NCBI RefSeq assembly: GCF_000485595.1 | Contig: NW_014577176.1 | Coordinates: 156,713-220,712, forward strand | Length of the DNA stretch: 64,000 nt | Direction: 5' to 3' | Origin: Priapulus caudatus | Lineage: Eukaryota > Priapulida > Priapulimorpha > Priapulimorphida > Priapulidae | Part shown: positions 63,301-64,000 of the stretch, one piece after another | Numbering within the stretch: the stretch's first letter is position 1 | Layout: each line of letters opens with the position of its first letter | Translations under genes and position numbers: made by a program | Notes under the pieces: model-generated | What the model saw: the letters and a program-made list of their open reading frames with translations, nothing else | Databases searched by the model: none | Told to the model about the DNA's origin: nothing

Positions 63301-63732
63301 GCTCTGGGGAAGCACATCAGGAGGATTCACGTCGGAGAGTCGGTCAAGTGCGACGACTGTGGCATGGTGCTGTCGTGCTATCAGGGTATGCTTAGCCATC
63401 GCCGCCGCAGGCATGGCGACGGCATGCGGATTCACTCCTGCACGACTTGTGGCCGCGCGTTCGACAACCTCCATCATCTGACGCGGCACTCCAACGTGCA
63501 CCTGGCGGTGCGTCCGCGCGACTATCCGTGCACGTACGCCGGCTGTCAGCGCGCCTTCTACGATACGAAGCACCTCAAGGTTCACATGCTGCGGCACACG
63601 GGCGAGAAACCGCTGCAATGTGATCGCTGCGAGTTTGTCTGCCGGCAGCGTAACTCGATGAACTACCACATTAATAAGTACCATCGCGAAGATGAGCCGA
63701 CTCCCTCACTAGCAGGAGACGCACTGAACTGA
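60386..63732 (+). CDS. C2H2 zinc-finger protein with long acidic region
   Basis: Probable nuclear DNA-binding protein; I cannot name an orthologue. Five exons, 60386-60555, 61278-61454, 61925-62011, 62176-62333 and 62435-63732, join in phase at GT-AG junctions and give 629 residues. The first exon encodes a basic start (MGKRGPPSLSPTTKKRK) and a short module with RWHKLRQDRSDEDFAKVLMDG, possibly a small helical domain. The middle is acidic, with an Asp/Ser run of about 40 residues encoded near 62957-63044. The C-terminus has a degenerate C2HC knuckle (CQRCHSLLLRADVAKHEQDC) and five C2H2 fingers starting CEYCAKMF, CDDCGMVL, CTTCGRAF, CTYAGCQRAF and CDRCEFVC, with one TGEKP linker before the last. 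All cysteine and histidine ligands of the five fingers are present. The start is the ATG in the first exon; a longer in-frame option begins at 60338. Confidence 0.88.
60691..60796. mobile_element. Short inverted-repeat element in a zinc-finger gene intron
   Basis: CACGGGAGCG at the left end pairs with CGCTCCCGTG at the right. An internal GAGCGATTTCGCTC also folds. About 106 bp, non-coding. Confidence 0.45.
60802..61183. mobile_element. 382-bp MITE with CAGSGTTCGAA ends
   Basis: The left end CAGCGTTCGAAATTAG pairs with the inverted right end CAGGGTTCGAATTTCGG. It has inner stems such as ACCAACTTTCTGAAGTTGGT near 61119. No transposase and no clear target duplication. It lies in the first intron of the zinc-finger gene, immediately after the element at 60691. 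Confidence 0.6.
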
Positions 63733-64000
63733 TGAAGGTGTTCACTGTTTTATATGCGTGCTCACGCATACAGAACATAGAGAGAGGTGCAGGAGGGCGA
63801 GCATGTAAGATATGGAGAGAGGTTAGACTGTATATTGTTAGACTGTACATTCCCATACGAGTGCCCCCCATCGTGAAATGTGATCTTGAAAGGGGGGTCA
63901 ATGCATTATTTCTAATTGTGTATTGTTGTTTCCAATTTACGTAATGTATTATTTCTAATTACGTAACGTTGAAATGTTATCCAATTTTGGGTCGATAAAT
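63733..64000. other. 3' flank of the zinc-finger gene
   Basis: Presumed 3' UTR and flank, AT-rich towards the end, with repeated AATTACGTAA words. No canonical AATAAA was seen before the window ends. Confidence 0.5.

Overview
The window is nuclear DNA from an intron-rich invertebrate animal. Every confident gene encodes a protein typical of animals or of eukaryotes generally, interrupted by GT-AG introns in consistent phase. The intergenic DNA is full of short non-autonomous DNA transposons, one SINE and microsatellites. The lineage cannot be fixed by eye. Several CTCF-core-like sites lean towards a bilaterian, but I cannot exclude an early-branching marine group. There is one assembly gap (10 N at 42280-42289).

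Layout. 1-15208 holds no gene I can support, apart from a possible promoter near 8.7-9.06 kb. 15209-29436 (+) is a nearly complete Tousled-like kinase (20 recognised coding exons, first coding exon not found), with a candidate 69-nt cassette exon inside the kinase domain. 29437-34500 is its 3' side plus intergenic DNA. 34501-39333 (-) is a complete 11-exon SLC40/ferroportin-type transporter. A SINE sits just upstream of its start codon. 41220-42047 (-) is single-exon KTI12, followed by the gap and a duplicated block. 42500-43121 (-) is the two-exon splicing factor SF3B5. Head to head with it, 43742-45087 (+) is an unrecognised three-exon protein with three membrane segments. 45088-48667 holds several miniature transposons. 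48668-54111 (-) is a 10-exon Glu/Leu/Phe/Val dehydrogenase-family gene with a mitochondrial-type N-terminus. Head to head with it, 54743-55161 (+) is a small two-exon gene for a 97-residue protein. 55162-60385 is repeat-rich, with two diverged arms of a foldback transposon. 60386-63732 (+) is a five-exon C2H2 zinc-finger gene.

The genes do not form a pathway; they are ordinary neighbours in an animal genome. The most notable points are as follows. The dehydrogenase relative has lost both active-site lysines but keeps its NAD-binding motif. In the ferroportin relative, three of the four metal-coordinating residues known in human ferroportin are replaced (His to Lys twice, Cys to Ser once). The kinase has a possible alternative exon that would insert 23 residues between two strands of its N-lobe. 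A set of 40-50 bp hairpin insertions, two of them flanked by 7-8 bp direct repeats, looks like extremely short transposon derivatives. A Mutator-like foldback family is present in three states of decay.
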